From Haloplanus salinarum (GTDB taxonomy: Archaea > Halobacteriota > Halobacteria > Halobacteriales > Haloferacaceae): a stretch of DNA of 64,000 nucleotides. Positions 16,556-25,015 of this stretch are shown piece by piece (position 1 is the first letter of the stretch; the number at the start of each line of letters is the position of its first letter). The DNA is taken from NCBI RefSeq assembly GCF_024498175.1, contig NZ_CP101823.1:2300987-2364986 (forward strand), written 5' to 3'. A model generated the notes under the pieces. It saw only the letters and a program-made list of their open reading frames with translations, was not told the origin of the DNA and made no database searches. A program made the position numbers and the translations under genes.

Positions 16556-17059
16556 CTAAAACGTTTCAGGACCCACGCGGGAGGTCGGAACGTGGTGGCG
16601 GCGACGGGACGGCGCGTCGAGCGGGGCCCGGACGCGGTCGAGATAGGTGAGAAACACCGCGGTCTGTGGCGTCGACTCGACGGCCCCCCGATCCGAGTCG
16701 TAGACGAGCGCGCCGGCCTCGTCGAAGGTCGGGTGGTGCGACCGGTGGAGGGAGACGTACACACGCTTGCGCTGTGTGGTCGTCAGGTCCGCGACCGACA
16801 CGCCGTTCTCCAAGGCAGCGACGTGTTCGGCGAGGTCACTCCGCGTCGTCGCCGAGTTCGACGACAGATAGACGAGGACCCGTCGCCGCCGCTGGTTTCG
16901 GAGGACGTGCAGGATTCGATCGATCGAGACGGGTCGTCGCCCCGACTCCGCGTCCGTGTCGTCGTGTCTTCGAGCGCATGGTGTGGCGTGTACCCCCGAC
17001 CGTGGGTGACGGCGGCGGCCGCCGAGCGCCGCGGACCGGAGAACCCCGCCGAGACGCAT
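16556..17059 (-). CDS. DUF7344-type winged-helix protein
   Basis: A 167-residue protein. The first 45 residues are basic and of low complexity. The conserved part (about 50-130) reads SIDRILHVLRNQRRRRVLVY, then RSDLAEHVAALENGVSVADL and TTTQRKRVYVSLHRSHHPTF. This is the haloarchaeal winged helix-turn-helix architecture commonly annotated DUF7344, with an unusually basic surface here. It probably binds DNA; the target is unknown. I start at ATG 17059 because GGTTATATTATTA lies about 25-30 nt upstream on this strand. The region upstream is shared with the divergent UPF0058 gene. Confidence 0.75.
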   Translation of the reverse strand: MRLGGVLRSAALGGRRRHPRSGVHATPCARRHDDTDAESGRRPVSIDRILHVLRNQRRRRVLVYLSSNSATTRSDLAEHVAALENGVSVADLTTTQRKRVYVSLHRSHHPTFDEAGALVYDSDRGAVESTPQTAVFLTYLDRVRAPLDAPSRRRHHVPTSRVGPETF

Positions 17060-17113
17060 GTTAACTCCACTCAAGATAATAATATAACCTTCCACTCGCT
17101 ATGGATGGTTGTT
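17060..17113. promoter_or_regulatory. Divergent AT-rich promoter
   Basis: The 54 nt between two divergent start codons include an AT-rich stretch, AAGATAATAATATAACCTT (17073-17091). It provides a TATA box about 25 nt from the leftward ATG (17059) and about 27-30 nt from the rightward ATG (17114). One bound factor could therefore control both genes. Confidence 0.55.
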
Positions 17114-17347
17114 ATGAAAAAGCAGGAGCTCATTCACCTGCACGGCCTTCTGGCCGAGGTAGAGAAACAGTGTGCGGCGTGGCATGACGGCGAAATCGAC
17201 CTGACGGCGTACGAGGAGATGGGGGTACGACCCACATCCATCCACAAGTCGAAGACCGACCACAAGGCGGCCGTTTTCAAGCTGGCCAACGGCATCACTT
17301 CGTCCCTGGACACGTCCGAGGAGCGCGTCGCTCCGCACGCGGACTGA
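17114..17347 (+). CDS. UPF0058 family protein
   Basis: A 77-residue helical protein, MKKQELIHLHGLLAEVEKQC, then YEEMGVRPTSIHKSKTDHKA. It is a full-length match to the archaeal UPF0058 family, sometimes annotated as metal-binding because of its conserved histidines (HLH, H in IHKSK, DH). The biochemical function is unknown. It shares its promoter region with the divergent winged-helix gene. Confidence 0.85.
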   Translation: MKKQELIHLHGLLAEVEKQCAAWHDGEIDLTAYEEMGVRPTSIHKSKTDHKAAVFKLANGITSSLDTSEERVAPHAD

Positions 17348-17411
17348 ACACGTACGGCGCAGTCCCCGGTGTACCCGAACCGACCAGCGGCGGCGCTGAC
17401 GCCGCCGGCGG

Positions 17412-17855
17412 TCACTCGTCGACGAGTTCCTCGAACTCGGGGATGAGGTCCTCGTCGTCCTCGTCGGTCGACGCCTCGCTCTCGCTTTCGTCCCCGCCGC
17501 TCTCGCTTTCGTCCTCGTCGTCCGCCGTCGGCTCGACCGACAGGACCGACAGCGGGACGTTCTCCAGTCGCTGGCCGATCTCCTTGCGTGCGATGCGCGA
17601 GGCGTGTTCCTCCTGTTCGACGTTGAACACCATCATCTCGAGTTCGAGGGCGACGAGTGCCTCGTCGGCGGCGATGAACGCCGGGGGGAGTTCCTCGCCC
17701 GACGGCGAGGTCCGCGACCCCATCTCGATCTCCACGTAGTTGAGGTCCGGGTTCAGCATCTCGCCGGTCTTGGCGATGGCGATCCGGATCGCCTCGTCCG
17801 GGGTCTCTACGTCGTACACCGGGACCGCTGCCTCGACGACGACTCGACAGTCCAT
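17412..17855 (-). CDS. UPF0212 / DUF555 family protein
   Basis: A 147-residue protein. The core (residues 1-105) begins MDCRVVVEAAVPVYDVETPD and contains AKTGEMLNPDLNYVEIEMGS. It is followed by an extremely acidic tail of about 40 residues rich in Glu, Asp and Ser. The core matches the archaeal UPF0212 (DUF555) family, whose function is unknown. An in-frame ATG 18 codons upstream (17909) adds residues outside the family, so I use 17855. The tail is probably disordered, a typical halophilic extension. Confidence 0.82.
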   Translation of the reverse strand: MDCRVVVEAAVPVYDVETPDEAIRIAIAKTGEMLNPDLNYVEIEMGSRTSPSGEELPPAFIAADEALVALELEMMVFNVEQEEHASRIARKEIGQRLENVPLSVLSVEPTADDEDESESGGDESESEASTDEDDEDLIPEFEELVDE

Positions 17856-17967
17856 ACCACACCAAAGTTGTATTCCCACCGTCATGAAGCTTCGGCCGCA
17901 CGGCTTCATCGACCGTTCCCCTACCGACGGGAGGACCGCCGTCCGGGCGGGACTCGATTCGATATAC

Positions 17968-18087
17968 GTTCAACCATGTTTTCTCCGATATCGATCTAAT
18001 CGCTTTATATACCGCTCTATACTCTCTTCGATCTGATTTGGTTGAACACCAGTACAATTAACTTCGGCGAAGTCGATCGTCGACACG
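17968..18087 (+). promoter_or_regulatory. Promoter and candidate operator of the arsenic operon
   Basis: GTTCAACCA (17968-17976) and TGGTTGAAC (18039-18047) are perfect 9-bp inverted repeats 62 nt apart. Between them are the near-direct repeat CGATCTAAT (17992) / CGATCTGAT (18029) and a TATA-like TTTATATA (18004-18011). A second TATA-like CAATTAAC near 18055 is about 30 nt before the arsR ATG, followed by the small palindrome CTTCGGCGAAG. The layout fits a repressor-controlled promoter, most simply bound by the ArsR product. Confidence 0.5.
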
Positions 18088-18486
18088 ATGCCCCACGGGA
18101 CGGAACGGCTCCGACGATATCTGGCGGACGAACTCGGGGAGTGTCGCGACGAGGACGTGGAGCGACGGCTCGACGAACTGGGAACGCTCGAGGCGACGCT
18201 CGGGACGGCGCGGGTCGACGCCGAACTCGACGTGCTCTCGGCGCTCGCCAACGGGACGCGCTACACGCTCGTCCGGGTGCTCGTCGCCGCGGGCGAGGAG
18301 CTCTGTGTCTGTGAGTTACACGCCGTCGTCGACGTGAGCGAGAGCGGGCTCAGCCACGCCCTCTCGACGCTGGTCGACGCCGGCCTGGTCGAGGGTCGAA
18401 AGGACGGCCGCTGGAAGAAATACCGGGCGACCAACCGCGCCGTGGCGCTGGTGACGCTGCTCGACGGGAGCGTCGACGATGAGTAA
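18088..18486 (+). CDS. arsR: ArsR-family arsenic-responsive repressor
   Basis: A 132-residue winged-helix protein. The DNA-binding core starts at about residue 45 (DVLSALANGTRYTLVRVLVA). It contains the metalloid-sensing motif ELCVCEL with C73 and C75 in the recognition-helix region, then VSESGLSHALSTLVDAGLVE and RKDGRWKKYR for the wing. The N-terminal 40 residues are an acidic helical extension. In known ArsR proteins, arsenite binding to the CxC pair releases the operator. Its last 8 nt overlap the start of the arsenite pump gene, so the two are translationally coupled. Confidence 0.92.
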   Translation: MPHGTERLRRYLADELGECRDEDVERRLDELGTLEATLGTARVDAELDVLSALANGTRYTLVRVLVAAGEELCVCELHAVVDVSESGLSHALSTLVDAGLVEGRKDGRWKKYRATNRAVALVTLLDGSVDDE

Positions 18487-19627
18487 CGCACACGAACACG
18501 GGCCGAACTGCGGCTGTGAGAGCTGTGGCGATCCGCGTTCGATGGATTTCCTCGACAAATACCTCACCGTCTGGATCTTCGGCGCGATGGCCGTCGGCGT
18601 CGGCCTGGGTTTCGTCGCGCCGTCGGTGACGGGACCGATTCGGGACCTCCACCTCGTCGAGATCGGGCTCATCGTGATGATGTACCCGCCGCTGGCGAAG
18701 GCCGATTACTCGCAGCTCCGGACCGTCTTCGCCAACTGGCGCGTCCTCGGCTTGAGCCTCGTCCAGAACTGGCTGATCGGCCCGACCCTGATGTTCGGAC
18801 TGGCGGTGGTGTTCTTCGGCGGGGTCGTTCCCGGCCTCCCGGCCCGACCGGAGTATTTCCTCGGCCTCGTGTTCATCGGGATGGCCCGGTGTATCGCGAT
18901 GGTACTGGTCTGGAACGAACTCGCCGAGGGATCGACCGAGTACGTCACCGGCCTGGTGGCGTTCAACAGCCTGTTTCAGATCGTCACCTACGGCGTCTAC
19001 GTCTGGTTTTTCGGCCTCGTGGTTCCCCCGTTACTGGGCATGGAGTCGCTCGTCGCGGGAATCACGGCCTTCGACGTCTCGCCGGCCCAGGTGTTCGAGG
19101 CCATCGCCGTCTTCCTCGGCATCCCCTTCGCCGCCGGCGTCCTGACGCGCTACGTCGGCACCCGTCGGAAGGGCGACGAGTGGTACGACGAGGAGTTCGT
19201 CCCGCGGATCGATCCGCTGACGCTCGTCGCGCTCCTCTTTACCGTCGTCGTGATGTTCGCCACCCAGGGTGGAAACATCGTCGCCGCGCCGGGCGACGTC
19301 CTGTTGATCGCCGTTCCGCTGACGGTCTACTTCGTCGTGATGTTCCTCGTGAGCTTCGGGATGGGTCGGGGCATCGGCGCGGACTACTCGACGACGACCG
19401 CCATCGGCTTCACCGCCGCCTCCAACAACTTCGAACTCGCCATCGCCGTCGCCGTCGCCGTCTTCGGCGTCGGCTCCGGCGTCGCCTTCACCACCGTCGT
19501 CGGGCCGCTCATCGAGGTGCCCGTCCTCCTCGCGCTGGTGAACGTCGCACTGTACTTCCAGCGGCGGTTCGACTGGGGCGGGGACGTCGACGGAATGACG
19601 ACGGCGGACCCCACGCCCGACGATTAA
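18479..19627 (+). CDS. ACR3-type arsenite efflux permease
   Basis: A 382-residue membrane carrier with ten predicted helices, of the BASS superfamily. The N terminus (HEHGPNCGCESCGDP) adds three cysteines, C11, C13 and C16. The core carries the ACR3 hallmarks: the catalytic cysteine in GMARCIAMVLVWNELA (TM4) and the conserved glutamate in AASNNFELAIAVAVAVFG (TM9). It exports As(III) with the proton gradient. The Cys/His-rich N-terminal extension is not part of the core fold and may bind As(III). It sits between arsR and an arsenate reductase gene. Confidence 0.93.
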   Translation: MSNAHEHGPNCGCESCGDPRSMDFLDKYLTVWIFGAMAVGVGLGFVAPSVTGPIRDLHLVEIGLIVMMYPPLAKADYSQLRTVFANWRVLGLSLVQNWLIGPTLMFGLAVVFFGGVVPGLPARPEYFLGLVFIGMARCIAMVLVWNELAEGSTEYVTGLVAFNSLFQIVTYGVYVWFFGLVVPPLLGMESLVAGITAFDVSPAQVFEAIAVFLGIPFAAGVLTRYVGTRRKGDEWYDEEFVPRIDPLTLVALLFTVVVMFATQGGNIVAAPGDVLLIAVPLTVYFVVMFLVSFGMGRGIGADYSTTTAIGFTAASNNFELAIAVAVAVFGVGSGVAFTTVVGPLIEVPVLLALVNVALYFQRRFDWGGDVDGMTTADPTPDD

Positions 19628-19629
19628 CC

Positions 19630-20058
19630 ATGACCGACACCAACGCCGCCGAGCCGACCCGCATCGCCTTCGTCTGTGTCCGGAACGCCGGCCGCTCGCA
19701 GATGTCCGCCGCGTTCGCCGAACGGGAGCGCGACCGACGGGACCTGAACGTCGAGATACTGAGCGGCGGGACCCGTCCCGCCGAATCGGTCCACGAGGGA
19801 GTGATCGAGGCCATGGCCGAGGTGGGGCTCGACCTCACGGACCGGACACCGCGCGAGATCGGCACGGCCGAACTCCGGACCTGCGACTACGCCGCCACGA
19901 TGGGCTGTTCGACGCTCGACGTGGACGCGATCCGCGACGACGTCGACGTCCGCGATTGGGCGCTCGCCGACCCCGGCGGAGCCGACCTCGACCGGGTGCG
20001 CGAGATCCGTGACGAGATCGAGGGCCGCGTCGCCGCGCTGTTCGACGAGGTCGAGTAG
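19630..20058 (+). CDS. arsC: Low-molecular-weight phosphatase-type arsenate reductase
   Basis: A 142-residue protein with the P-loop CVRNAGRSQMS (C-x5-R-S) right after the first strand, typical of LMW protein tyrosine phosphatases and thioredoxin-coupled ArsC. The C-terminal DWALADPGGADLDRVREIRD carries the Asp-Pro acid. Context decides: it lies 2 nt after the ACR3 pump gene, so it probably reduces As(V) to As(III) for export. Later cysteines (in TCDYAATMGCS) could act in the disulfide relay. A phosphatase role cannot be excluded from sequence alone. Confidence 0.88.
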   Translation: MTDTNAAEPTRIAFVCVRNAGRSQMSAAFAERERDRRDLNVEILSGGTRPAESVHEGVIEAMAEVGLDLTDRTPREIGTAELRTCDYAATMGCSTLDVDAIRDDVDVRDWALADPGGADLDRVREIRDEIEGRVAALFDEVE

Positions 20059-20065
20059 CGGCCGA

Positions 20066-20980
20066 TTACTCCCCGCCGGCCCGGAGGTAGTAAAACAGGT
20101 ACGTCTGGGCGTAGCCGGCGTACTCGCCGCCGAGGCGCTCGCGGATCGCCCGGGAGGTCCCGGCGTAGGAGCCGCGGTCGCAGTCGGGGTAGTGATCGGC
20201 GATGGCCGAGCGGATCCACGTATCGAGCGGCACCGCCTCCAGATAGCCCAGCGAGAACAGTAACACGCAGTCGGCCACCTTCTCGCCGACGCCGACGAAG
20301 CGCGTGAGGTACTCGCGGGCCTCCTCGTAGGGGCGACCGCGGGCCTCCGCCGGCGCGGCCTCGCCGTCGTCGACCATCGCCGCCGTCCGCCGGACGTAGG
20401 GCGCTCGGTAGCCGAGTTTGAGCTCCCGAAGTTCCTCCTCGGTACGGGCGGCCAGCTGGGCCGGCGTCGGGAAGGCGTGGTACGTGCGGCCGTCGACGGC
20501 AAGCGTGTCGCCGTACTCGCGGGCGAGCGCCCGCTGCATACCGTGGATGCGCGAGACCCGCATCTGTGCCGAGCAGATGAAGGAGATCAGGCAGGGAAAG
20601 GGCGGGTCGCGAACCAGCCGCATTCCCCGATACCTCTCGTACGCGCGGGCGAGCAGTGGATCGTCCGGAGTGGCCCCGAGGATGGCGTCGAGGTCGTCGT
20701 CCAGGCGGAGCAGGTGGGTGAGGATCGGGACGGCGTCGGTCGTCGACTCCCACTCCAGTCGCCCGTCTGTCTGGCGGACCCGGACGACCGCCGGCTCGTT
20801 GCCGACGGCGTCGAGCCGCGGGACGACCGTCTCGTACCACGCGTCGCCGCCGTGGGCGTCGTCCCGCTCGTACATTCCCCCGTCCGGGCGGGTCCAGAGG
20901 TAGCTCTGGCCGCTCTCGACGGTCGCCTGCAGGTCGAAGGGACCGTCGAGGGAATCGAGCGGGATGGTGCCGCGTTCCAT
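20066..20980 (-). CDS. 8-oxoguanine / 3-methyladenine DNA glycosylase (HhH-GPD family)
   Basis: A 304-residue base-excision repair enzyme. The N-terminal OGG-type domain (residues 1-120, DGPFDLQATVESGQSYLWTR) is followed by the helical HhH-GPD region. The hairpin-helix and catalytic residues are clear in FVGVGEKVADCVLLFSLG and AVPLDTW: the lysine of GEK fits the Schiff-base lysine of bifunctional OGG1, and the aspartate of LDTW is the catalytic Asp. This favours an OGG1-like lyase over AlkA, which lacks the lysine. It converges with arsC, leaving only 7 nt between the stops. Confidence 0.88.
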   Translation of the reverse strand: MERGTIPLDSLDGPFDLQATVESGQSYLWTRPDGGMYERDDAHGGDAWYETVVPRLDAVGNEPAVVRVRQTDGRLEWESTTDAVPILTHLLRLDDDLDAILGATPDDPLLARAYERYRGMRLVRDPPFPCLISFICSAQMRVSRIHGMQRALAREYGDTLAVDGRTYHAFPTPAQLAARTEEELRELKLGYRAPYVRRTAAMVDDGEAAPAEARGRPYEEAREYLTRFVGVGEKVADCVLLFSLGYLEAVPLDTWIRSAIADHYPDCDRGSYAGTSRAIRERLGGEYAGYAQTYLFYYLRAGGE

Positions 20981-21019
20981 GCGAGCGGGTCGGGCCGCCG
21001 CCGTTTCCCGGTTTCGTTT

Positions 21020-21290
21020 CTACTCCTCGTAGACCGCATCGAGCGGCGGGGCCTCGATCCCGCGGTCGGCGCGGTAGTCGGCGGCGACGGCGAGGACGGC
21101 GACCCCGAGGGATTCCCACCACCACGGCTGGGTGCACCGTCGACAGCGGGTCGCGGACGAGGGCGGCGAGCGGCGTGGCCGGGCCGCCGAGGTTCTCGAC
21201 GCCGCTCGGGAGGGCGAACACGCCCGCGCCCAGCGGGAGCGCGAGGGCGCGAGCGGGCGGGTCGCGGACACGTCCTCCGTGGTGAGGGAA
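21020..21290 (-). pseudogene. Frameshifted remnant of a membrane protein
   Basis: On the minus strand two frames give halves of one plausible protein end. The upstream frame reads [20 protein letters not shown], then [14 protein letters not shown]. The other frame continues [20 protein letters not shown] and PPLDAVYEE to a TAG at 21022-21020. The switch falls at the slippery CCACCACCAC run near 21117-21126. Neither frame alone has a good start. It lies between the OGG gene and divergent thrS. The parent family is not recognised. A sequencing error in the triplet run could also explain it. Confidence 0.35.
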
Positions 21291-21365
21291 GCGAAAAATA
21301 ACTTGCGTGGCCGCCCGGAGCCGCGTGTTCGACAGTATTATTCCGCTCGTCCGACTTCGACCGGT

Positions 21366-23288
21366 ATGAGCGAAATCGTAGTGACGCTTCCCGACGGGTC
21401 GGAGCTCTCCGTCGCGGAGGGGTCGACGGTGGAGGACGTCGCCTACGAGATCGGGCCGGGCCTCGGACGCGACACGGTCGCGGGCGTCGTCGACGGGGAC
21501 CTCGTCGACAAGGCCACCCCACTCGAGGACGGCGCCGAGCTCGTCATCGTCACCGAGGACAGCGACGAGTATCTCCGAGTGTTGCGCCACTCGGCGGCGC
21601 ACGTCTTCGCACAGGCCCTGCAACGGCTCCACCCCGAGGCCAAACTCGCCATCGGGCCGCCGACCGACGACGGCTTCTACTACGACGTGACGAACGTCGA
21701 CCTCGACAGCGAGGACCTGGAGGCCATCGAGGCGGAGGCCGAGGAGATCATCGCCGAGGACCTGCCGATCGAACGGGAGGAGCGGCCGCGGGCGGACGTC
21801 CTCGAAACGTACGACGACAATCCGTACAAGCGGGATATCCTGGAGACCGAGGCCGCCGGCGAGGATCCCGTGAGCGTCTACCGACAGGGCGAGTTCGCGG
21901 ACCTCTGTCAGGGGCCACACGTCGAGTCGACCGGCGAGATCGGCGCGTTCAAACTCCTGAACATCTCCTCGGCGTACTGGCGGGGTGAGGAGGACAACGA
22001 CACGCTGACGCGGGTGTACGGGACGGCCTTCGCAGACGACGAGGAGATGGAGGCCTACCTCGAACGCCGCCGGGAGGCCGAGGAGCGCGACCACCGAAAG
22101 CTCGGCCGGGAGCTCGACATCTTCTCCATCGACGAGACGACGGGACCGGGACTGCCGCTCTATCATCCCAACGGCAAACGCATCCTCGACGAACTCGCGG
22201 CCTTCGCCCGCGACCTGAACCTCGATGCAGGGTACGAGCCCGTCGAGACGCCGCACCTCTTCCGGACGGAGCTCTGGAAGAAGTCGGGCCACTACGAGAA
22301 CTACGTCGACGACATGTTCCTGCTGGACGTGAACGACGAGGAGTACGGCCTGAAGCCGATGAACTGTCCGGGCCACGCCACCATCTTCGACCAGCAGTCC
22401 TGGAGCTACCGGGACCTCCCCGTCCGCTACTTCGAGGACGGAAAGGTGTATCGCAAGGAACAGCGCGGCGAACTCTCGGGGCTCTCCCGCGTGTGGGCGT
22501 TCACCATCGACGACGGCCACGAGTTCGTCCGCCCGGACCAGATCGAGGACGAGGTGACGCTGGTGATGGACAACATCGTCCGCGTCTTCGAGACGTTCGG
22601 CCTCGACGCCGAGGTGGCGCTTGCCACCCGCCCGGAGAAGTCCGTCGGGAGCGACGAGATCTGGGAACGCGCCGAGTCCCAGCTCCGTGCGGTGCTCGAA
22701 TCCCGCGACATCGAGTACGACGTCGAGGCGGGCGACGGGGCGTTCTACGGCCCGAAGATCGACTTCGCGTTCGAGGACGCCCTCGGTCGCGACTGGGACG
22801 GGCCGACCGTCCAACTCGACTTCAACATGCCCGAGCGCTTCGATCTCACCTACACCGGCGAGGACAACGAGGATCACCGCCCGGTGATGATCCACCGCGC
22901 GCTCTACGGCAGTTACGAGCGGTTCCTGATGGTGCTCATCGAACATTTCGACGGGAAGTTCCCCCTGTGGCTGGCACCCGAGCAGGTCCGCATCCTCCCC
23001 GTCAGCGACGACAACCTCGGCTACGCCCACCGACTCGCGAACGAACTCGACGACTTCCGGGTCGAGATCGAGGACCGGTCGTGGACGGTCGGCCGCAAGA
23101 TCCAGCAGGCCCACAGCGACCGTGTCCCCTACATGCTCATCGTCGGCGACGACGAGGAGTCCGCGGGAACCGTCTCGGTCCGGGACCGAAAGGAACGGGA
23201 GCGCAAGGACGTCGACCGCGAGGCCTTCGCCGCCCACCTCCGGGCGGAACGGGACGAGAAGCGGATCGGACCGGACTTCCTGGACTAA
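21366..23288 (+). CDS. thrS: Threonyl-tRNA synthetase, bacterial-type domain layout
   Basis: A 640-residue class II synthetase. Residues 1-60 are a TGS domain ([18 protein letters not shown]). The editing domain follows, with [11 protein letters not shown] and [11 protein letters not shown] supplying the HxxxH and CxxxH residues. The catalytic core shows zinc-ligand cysteine motif [13 protein letters not shown], motif 2 [20 protein letters not shown], and motif 3 [19 protein letters not shown]. The anticodon-binding domain starts near 540. This TGS plus N2 editing layout is the bacterial and eukaryotic type; many other archaea use a DTD-like editing domain instead. GTATTATT near 21334 lies 30 nt before the ATG, fixing the start at 21366 despite a long open frame upstream. 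Confidence 0.97.
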   Translation: MSEIVVTLPDGSELSVAEGSTVEDVAYEIGPGLGRDTVAGVVDGDLVDKATPLEDGAELVIVTEDSDEYLRVLRHSAAHVFAQALQRLHPEAKLAIGPPTDDGFYYDVTNVDLDSEDLEAIEAEAEEIIAEDLPIEREERPRADVLETYDDNPYKRDILETEAAGEDPVSVYRQGEFADLCQGPHVESTGEIGAFKLLNISSAYWRGEEDNDTLTRVYGTAFADDEEMEAYLERRREAEERDHRKLGRELDIFSIDETTGPGLPLYHPNGKRILDELAAFARDLNLDAGYEPVETPHLFRTELWKKSGHYENYVDDMFLLDVNDEEYGLKPMNCPGHATIFDQQSWSYRDLPVRYFEDGKVYRKEQRGELSGLSRVWAFTIDDGHEFVRPDQIEDEVTLVMDNIVRVFETFGLDAEVALATRPEKSVGSDEIWERAESQLRAVLESRDIEYDVEAGDGAFYGPKIDFAFEDALGRDWDGPTVQLDFNMPERFDLTYTGEDNEDHRPVMIHRALYGSYERFLMVLIEHFDGKFPLWLAPEQVRILPVSDDNLGYAHRLANELDDFRVEIEDRSWTVGRKIQQAHSDRVPYMLIVGDDEESAGTVSVRDRKERERKDVDREAFAAHLRAERDEKRIGPDFLD

Positions 23289-23473
23289 AACATCGCCCGG
23301 TTCTCGTCGTCGACGAGGTTCGGGAGTCGATAGCGGGCGCCGGTGTCGAACTGGCGCTGTGCGGTCCGGGCCCGTGGCGGCGTCGACGCCGCGGGCGTTC
23401 CGGCCGTCCATCGGCCGTCGGTGAGTGTGGGATCGGTGCGTCGGTCGGTCGTTGACTGCTGGTGTGTGCTCAT
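23285..23473 (-). CDS. Possible small protein convergent with thrS
   Basis: A 62-residue reading frame starting [20 protein letters not shown] and ending [15 protein letters not shown], overlapping the thrS stop by 4 nt. GC-rich third positions fit coding use, but the protein is not acidic and has no recognised motif. A TATA-like TTTTATG lies near 23586, too far for a leaderless start at 23473. The frame stays open upstream to 23764. It may be a real hypothetical gene or chance. Confidence 0.3.
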   Translation of the reverse strand: MSTHQQSTTDRRTDPTLTDGRWTAGTPAASTPPRARTAQRQFDTGARYRLPNLVDDENRAMF

Positions 23474-23634
23474 TCCGTGTCTGCGAGGCGGCGGCGGCGG
23501 TCGAACGTCGATACCCGTCGGTGGAGAACTCAGTTGCGTACGGGTACGACGTGCGGGGGCATCGATCCGAACGAGTTCCCGATCCTTCATAAAAGTTCCT
23601 GTTGGTCCATCGTACCGCTCGGCGGCCGACGGCT

Positions 23635-24387
23635 TCAGTCCGATTCGCGTGGCGATATCTCGGAGACGGCGATGAGGAGACGGCCGTCGTCGAGGGCGGT
23701 GACCAGTTTCGACTCGGTGAACGTGCTGCCGTCGGCCCGGAGTCCGGTGCTGCGACCGGTCCACTCGCCGCCCTCCTCGACGACCGGCAACACGTGCGTT
23801 CGGATGTGCTCGACTTCCGCCTCGGGGTGGAGTTCCGTCCAGTGTTTGCCCGTCACCTCCGCCGGCTCGTAGTCGTAGACGTCGGCGTAGCCGGGGTCGA
23901 CGCGGTCGAACCGTTCGTCCGGGCCGACGATACCGACCGCGTCGACCGCCGTCTCCGCCTCGGGGGCGAACCGGCCGTCCGCCCCGGCCGCGTGTTCCAC
24001 GCGCCGGATCAACAGCGTGTACTGGTCGGTGCCGACGCCCTTTCGGAGGTAGTCGGTCACGCCGGCACGGACGACTTCGGCGGCCACGTCGCCCGTCTCC
24101 TCGCCCGAGAAGAGGAGGAAGGGGATCTCGGGATGGGTCTCCCGAACCGCCCCGAGGAAGTCGATACCGTTCGTGCCGGGCATCCGGTAGTCGCTGACGA
24201 TACAGTCGAAGTCGTCGTCGCCGTCGCCGTCACGGAGTCGCTCCAGCGCCGCTTCCGGCGACGTGACCGTCGTAACCCGACAGTCGACCGACTCCTCGCG
24301 TTCGAGATAGAGTTTGACCAACTCGCCGAGCGCGGCGTCGTCGACATGGAGGATCGAGAGTCCCGAATCCGGATCGCCCGTCGTCAT
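23635..24387 (-). CDS. Response regulator with a PAS output domain
   Basis: A 250-residue two-component protein. The receiver domain is at residues 8-130: acidic pair in ILHVDDAALG, phospho-accepting aspartate in CIVSDYRMPGTNG, threonine/serine region LLFSGEET, lysine in DYLRKGVGTDQY. A single PAS-like domain follows, residues 140-245 (GIVGPDERFDRVDPGYADVY, then GKHWTELHP). There is no histidine kinase core, no HTH and no other output. Such receiver-PAS proteins are common in haloarchaea and probably act by protein contact. No kinase gene is adjacent. GATTTAAGC, about 25-30 nt upstream, is a TATA box. Confidence 0.88.
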   Translation of the reverse strand: MTTGDPDSGLSILHVDDAALGELVKLYLEREESVDCRVTTVTSPEAALERLRDGDGDDDFDCIVSDYRMPGTNGIDFLGAVRETHPEIPFLLFSGEETGDVAAEVVRAGVTDYLRKGVGTDQYTLLIRRVEHAAGADGRFAPEAETAVDAVGIVGPDERFDRVDPGYADVYDYEPAEVTGKHWTELHPEAEVEHIRTHVLPVVEEGGEWTGRSTGLRADGSTFTESKLVTALDDGRLLIAVSEISPRESD

Positions 24388-24526
24388 ACGTCGAATCGGG
24401 GCGATACGAGCTTAAATCTCCCGCGACACCCGCTGTCACCTCGCATCGGGAACGTCCGACGTCGTCGGCCGGTACCGAGCCGAACGGGCGCGAGTGACCG
24501 ACGTCCCACCCACCGTCGAGATTCGT

Positions 24527-24605
24527 TTGTTTACATATATCGTGAATATATTAGGCTTACTAGTACTAATATGTATATCTACGCCAGATTCTTATGTTTC
24601 TGTCG
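24527..24605 (+). promoter_or_regulatory. AT-rich island before a secreted-protein gene
   Basis: This roughly 80-nt stretch is strikingly AT-rich against its GC-rich surroundings. It holds several TATA-like elements: TTTACATATAT, AATATATTA, AATATGTATAT and TTCTTATG. The last (near 24590) is correctly placed, about 27 nt before the ATG at 24620. The extra AT content suggests a strong or multiply regulated promoter, or DNA of foreign origin. Confidence 0.45.
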
Positions 24606-24619
24606 TCGGACCTGGATGT

Positions 24620-25015
24620 ATGTTCGAACAATCGAGACGCGGGACGATGGCGGTACGGATCGGGGCGACGGTCGTGGCGGTCGGACTGTTGGTGTTGACG
24701 GCCGCCGGTGCGGGTGCGGCGGTCGGCGGCGACGACGTGGCCCCGAACCATTCGGCCGACAGCACGAGTCCGGTTCGGATCTACGACCACGAGACCGTCG
24801 ACGGCGAGACGCTGCATACGATCGAACTCGCCCCGGCGACGGTCGATCCGTCGAGTGACGACGTCCTCGGCGTCGTCGTCCTCCCGGAGCGGGATCGGAT
24901 CTGCCAGTCGGTCGCCGGCGACGGCGCCGGGTGCATGGAGGACGGATCGACGGTGGAGTCGTACTTGGACGCGGCCGGCGTCGAACGGGACGAGAGCGGG
25001 GAGTACGTGGTCTGA
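24620..25015 (+). CDS. Secreted or membrane-anchored hypothetical protein
   Basis: A 131-residue protein. MFEQSRRGTMAVRIGATVVA leads into a hydrophobic signal segment (about residues 10-34) ending AGAGAAVGG. The mature part is about 95 acidic residues with two cysteines (RICQSVAGDGAGCMEDG) that could form a disulfide outside the cell. There is no Tat motif and no lipobox. ATG 24620 is chosen for its promoter spacing; the ATG at 24647 (MAVRIG) is an alternative and still leaves a full signal peptide. The function is unknown. Confidence 0.6.
   Translation: MFEQSRRGTMAVRIGATVVAVGLLVLTAAGAGAAVGGDDVAPNHSADSTSPVRIYDHETVDGETLHTIELAPATVDPSSDDVLGVVVLPERDRICQSVAGDGAGCMEDGSTVESYLDAAGVERDESGEYVV

Noticed and set aside
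19887-23411. Very long minus-strand open frame of 1174 codons
   Set aside because: It is the high-GC shadow of arsC, the glycosylase region and thrS. Its translation is low-complexity and lacks domains.
23462-23872. Plus-strand frames opposite the response regulator
   Set aside because: Arg/Ser-rich shadows of a well-supported receiver-PAS protein.
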